From the NCBI GenBank assembly GCA_041401985.1, contig JAWKTE010000001.1, forward strand, positions 248,001 to 312,000: a DNA stretch of 64,000 bases, given 5' to 3'. The first letter of the stretch is position 1. Each line of letters opens with the position of its first letter. Position numbers and translations under genes: made by a program. The stretch comes from JACKHA01 sp041401985. Lineage in GTDB: Bacteria > Planctomycetota > Phycisphaerae > Phycisphaerales > UBA1924. Below the pieces are notes generated by a model. That model did not search any database, was not told where the DNA came from, and was given only the letters and a program-made list of their open reading frames with translations. Below are positions 62,188-64,000 of the stretch, one piece after another.

Positions 62188-63222
62188 TGCGCCTGGGAGC
62201 ACGAACGGGCGTGACTCGTCGGTGCCTGTGTGCACGCCGAGCGGGGTGACGACGCCGGAGCAGCGGCCGTCGACGTCGTAGATCAGGCTGGCGCGGCGGG
62301 ACTGGCGGACGCGCTCCCACGCGGCCTCGCGGGACTCGGACTTCATGCCGAAGGCCGAGGTGCTGATGAGGCGGACGGGCAGGCCGTTGCGGTCCTGGGC
62401 GAGGTTCTGCCCGGATGCCGGTGTGAACGCGGCGGTGAACGCGATGTTCCGGGTGTTCTGGCCGGCGATCTGGCCGGTCCTTTGGCCTGTATCCGTGCCC
62501 ATGTCTGTGCCCACGTCTGTGCCCACGTCTGTGACGGTGTGGAGCACCATGATCTGGCGCGGGCCGACGGAAACGCCGTGGGGCGTGGGCTGGGCATCGC
62601 CCTCGACGGCGACGCGGACGACCATGGTGTGCGGGGCGTCGTGGACGAGCGCGGGATCGGCGGGCTGCTGCTGACGCCACTCGAGCGTGTGGAGGTGGTC
62701 GCGGGCGGCGTCGCCCTGCACGCCGTGACGCAGGGCCTCGAACCAGGTGGCGACCGCGCCGGAGGTGGAGGCCATCTCGGCCTGGCTCTCGCGGATGGCG
62801 GTGGTCAGCGGGGTTGGCGCGGGGACGAGGCGGGTGGCGTCTGGCGCGACGCGCTCAACGGCGGCGATCGCGCCGGCGAAGAGCACCACGCCGGCGGCCA
62901 GCCCGAGGCGGACGACGCGGGCCATCTGGCGGACGCGCCGGGAGGCGAAGCCGCGACGGGAATCGACGGTGGCGATGATGCGCCCGGTCAGGTCCGGGGC
63001 GGGGACGGAGCCGGCGCGGAGCAGGTCGATGGCGCGCCGGGTCTTGGCGACGTCCTCGCAGCGGGCCAGGTCGGCGGGCAGCGACTGCAGGAAGGCGCGG
63101 CGCTCCGGTTCGCTGAGTTCGTCGTCGAAGAAGCGATCGACGAGCTCGTCGGGGATGTGCCCCGGCCGATCCGCGTCATCGCCTCCGCCCGGAATCCGGT
63201 TGGCATCGTGCCGCTGGCTCAC
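62179..63222 (-). CDS. Probable membrane anti-sigma factor
   Basis: The 347-residue protein has an N-terminal zinc-finger-like/ASD-type region without the HxxxCxxC motif (IPDELVDRFFDDELSEPERR, FLQSLPADLARCEDVA). One membrane helix follows at about residues 106-126 (VVRLGLAAGVVLFAGAIAAV), then a ~220-residue extracytoplasmic sensor. Three in-frame 12-bp repeats (62495-62530) encode VGTD/MGTD units. The GTG start overlaps the sigma-factor stop by 4 bp (63219-63222), so the two are translationally coupled. That context, more than sequence, supports the anti-sigma role. Confidence 0.8.
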   Translation of the reverse strand: MSQRHDANRIPGGGDDADRPGHIPDELVDRFFDDELSEPERRAFLQSLPADLARCEDVAKTRRAIDLLRAGSVPAPDLTGRIIATVDSRRGFASRRVRQMARVVRLGLAAGVVLFAGAIAAVERVAPDATRLVPAPTPLTTAIRESQAEMASTSGAVATWFEALRHGVQGDAARDHLHTLEWRQQQPADPALVHDAPHTMVVRVAVEGDAQPTPHGVSVGPRQIMVLHTVTDVGTDVGTDMGTDTGQRTGQIAGQNTRNIAFTAAFTPASGQNLAQDRNGLPVRLISTSAFGMKSESREAAWERVRQSRRASLIYDVDGRCSGVVTPLGVHTGTDESRPFVLPGARP

Positions 63223-63842
63223 CCACGGACCTCCATGGCGATGCGGCTGTGGGTGGTGATGGCGGGCTCGGCCTGCTCGGGGGTCTCGACGCCGCCCTCG
63301 CCGTCGAGGATCTTCTTGAGGGCCTTGCGGCCGCGGTGCAGGTGGCTCTTGACGGTGCCCTCGGGCATGCCGACGTGCTGGGCGATGAGGGAGATGGGCC
63401 AGTCGAGCTGGTGGAACAGGACCAGGATCTCGCGCTGCTGCGGGCTGAGTTCCTGGAGGGCCTTTCCGAGGGCGTCCTTGGCCAGGCCGGTGGCCTCGGA
63501 GCGCATGACGGCGTTCTCGGGGCGGCCGGTGCCGCCGTGGCAGGAGCCGACCAGGTCCGAGTCGTAGGCGGGCTTGTGCTTCTGGCAGGCGTTGACGTAG
63601 AGGCGGCGGGCGATGGTGAAGAGCCAGGTGGAGAAGCGGAAACGGGAGTCGAAGCGGTGGAGGTTGGTCAGGACGCGGACGAAGGCCTCTTGCACGATGT
63701 CCTCGGCCACGTCGGGTCGGCCCGAGAGGCGGAGGAGGTACGCGTAGAGCGATTGCTGGTGGGCCCGGATGAACGTCTCAGCCGCGCGGGCGTCGCCGGC
63801 CGCGGCCTTGGCGATGAGTTTCGCCTCTTCCTGCCTGTTCAT
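63219..63842 (-). CDS. ECF-type RNA polymerase sigma factor
   Basis: The 207-residue sigma-70 factor has region 2 from LYAYLLRLSGRPDVAEDIVQ and EAFVRVLTNLHRFDSRFRFS, with TWLFTIARRLYVNAC as 2.4. Region 4 has LQELSPQQREILVLFHQLDW, then ISLIAQHVGMPEGTVKSHLH, RGRKALKKIL. The ATG at 63842 follows GGAGGG. Its gene is followed by the coupled anti-sigma gene. The cue and targets are unknown; envelope stress is a family-based guess. Confidence 0.94.
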   Translation of the reverse strand: MNRQEEAKLIAKAAAGDARAAETFIRAHQQSLYAYLLRLSGRPDVAEDIVQEAFVRVLTNLHRFDSRFRFSTWLFTIARRLYVNACQKHKPAYDSDLVGSCHGGTGRPENAVMRSEATGLAKDALGKALQELSPQQREILVLFHQLDWPISLIAQHVGMPEGTVKSHLHRGRKALKKILDGEGGVETPEQAEPAITTHSRIAMEVRG

Positions 63843-63896
63843 CGGAGCCCTCCGTCGCGAGGCGGGTGTGCGCGGATCGCGCCGACCCACAGTGTG

Positions 63897-63902
63897 AATA
63901 TA
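63897..63902 (-). promoter_or_regulatory. Candidate -10 element of the sigma/anti-sigma operon
   Basis: TATATT on the minus strand lies 55 bp before the sigma-factor ATG. A CAACAT/GGCAAC sequence about 18-22 bp further upstream may be the -35. Auto-control by an ECF promoter is possible but no consensus is known. Confidence 0.3.
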
Positions 63903-64000
63903 CCGCGCCGTTGGCGGGATGTTGCCTGTTTCGTCGTTTGTTTGGCGATTCGTGCATAGTCGGGCGTGATAACTGGCGCGGGACGTGTGTGGAGGATTGG

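Overview
The window is high-GC DNA that reads as a planctomycete of the Phycisphaerae/Phycisphaerales type. The lineage evidence is (1) several secreted proteins ending in a duplicated ~37-residue repeat with a terminal Gly-Cys, which I recall as the 'GC-type dockerin' seen in Phycisphaerales, (2) two PEP-CTERM proteins with the Pro-Ala-Pro variant signal, (3) a DUF1570 protein, a prepilin-like pseudopilin and zinc-ribbon proteins of planctomycete style, and (4) many small conserved hypotheticals. It reads as ordinary chromosome: I see no integrase, transposase, phage gene, CRISPR array or rRNA. There is one tRNA, tRNA-Glu(CTC).

Layout. 0-6 kb, mostly minus strand: a GNAT acetyltransferase, a YceI protein, an HhH-like protein behind a thiolase, and two TlpA-type thioredoxins. 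6-10 kb: gatC, priA and a divergent carA. 10-18 kb: three dockerin-bearing secreted proteins, a membrane-tethered sigma-region-4-like protein and a sulfotransferase. 18-24 kb: a Ser/Thr kinase beside a PPP-like phosphoesterase, an amidase, a small lipoprotein, a PdeM-type phosphoesterase and a membrane protein with a ~150-residue acidic tail. 23-30 kb: a GT2 transferase divergent from a GT-C-like membrane protein, then more dockerin proteins. 30-36 kb: der, a nucleotidyltransferase/small-ORF pair, mutY with a NifU-N protein, and the cyclic-di-AMP pair cdaA/ybbR. 36-41 kb: a GT4 transferase, an AraC regulator and mreC/mreD. 41-46 kb: a deoxyhypusine synthase homologue, then a P-loop kinase joined to a Thg1-like polymerase. 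45-55 kb: a pseudopilin, TgpA-like transglutaminase/DUF58/scpB, a PilZ-like protein, a TauE permease, a zinc-ribbon membrane protein and an M19 dipeptidase. 55-64 kb: two PEP-CTERM proteins, a DUF1570 protein, tRNA-Glu, a CPBP protease, truD, and an ECF sigma factor coupled to its probable anti-sigma factor.

How the genes work together. Envelope and surface themes dominate: dockerin and PEP-CTERM secreted proteins, glycosyltransferases, MreC/D, c-di-AMP signalling, an amidase, and sigma/anti-sigma control. Housekeeping genes (priA, carA, der, gatC, truD, scpB, mutY) are scattered between them in short co-directional runs.

Most worth checking: (a) a P-loop polynucleotide-kinase-like ATPase read in-frame into a Thg1-like 3'-5' RNA polymerase, a candidate RNA-end-repair module; (b) an 8-bp tandem repeat at the 5' end of the phosphatase gene next to a Ser/Thr kinase, where repeat number would set the reading frame, with a second array of nearly the same unit 35 kb away; (c) short indels in priA, mutY, the PQQ-like gene, the GT4 gene, a 41-kb hypothetical and five times in thg1. 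The indels are either assembly error or real decay, and raw reads would decide.
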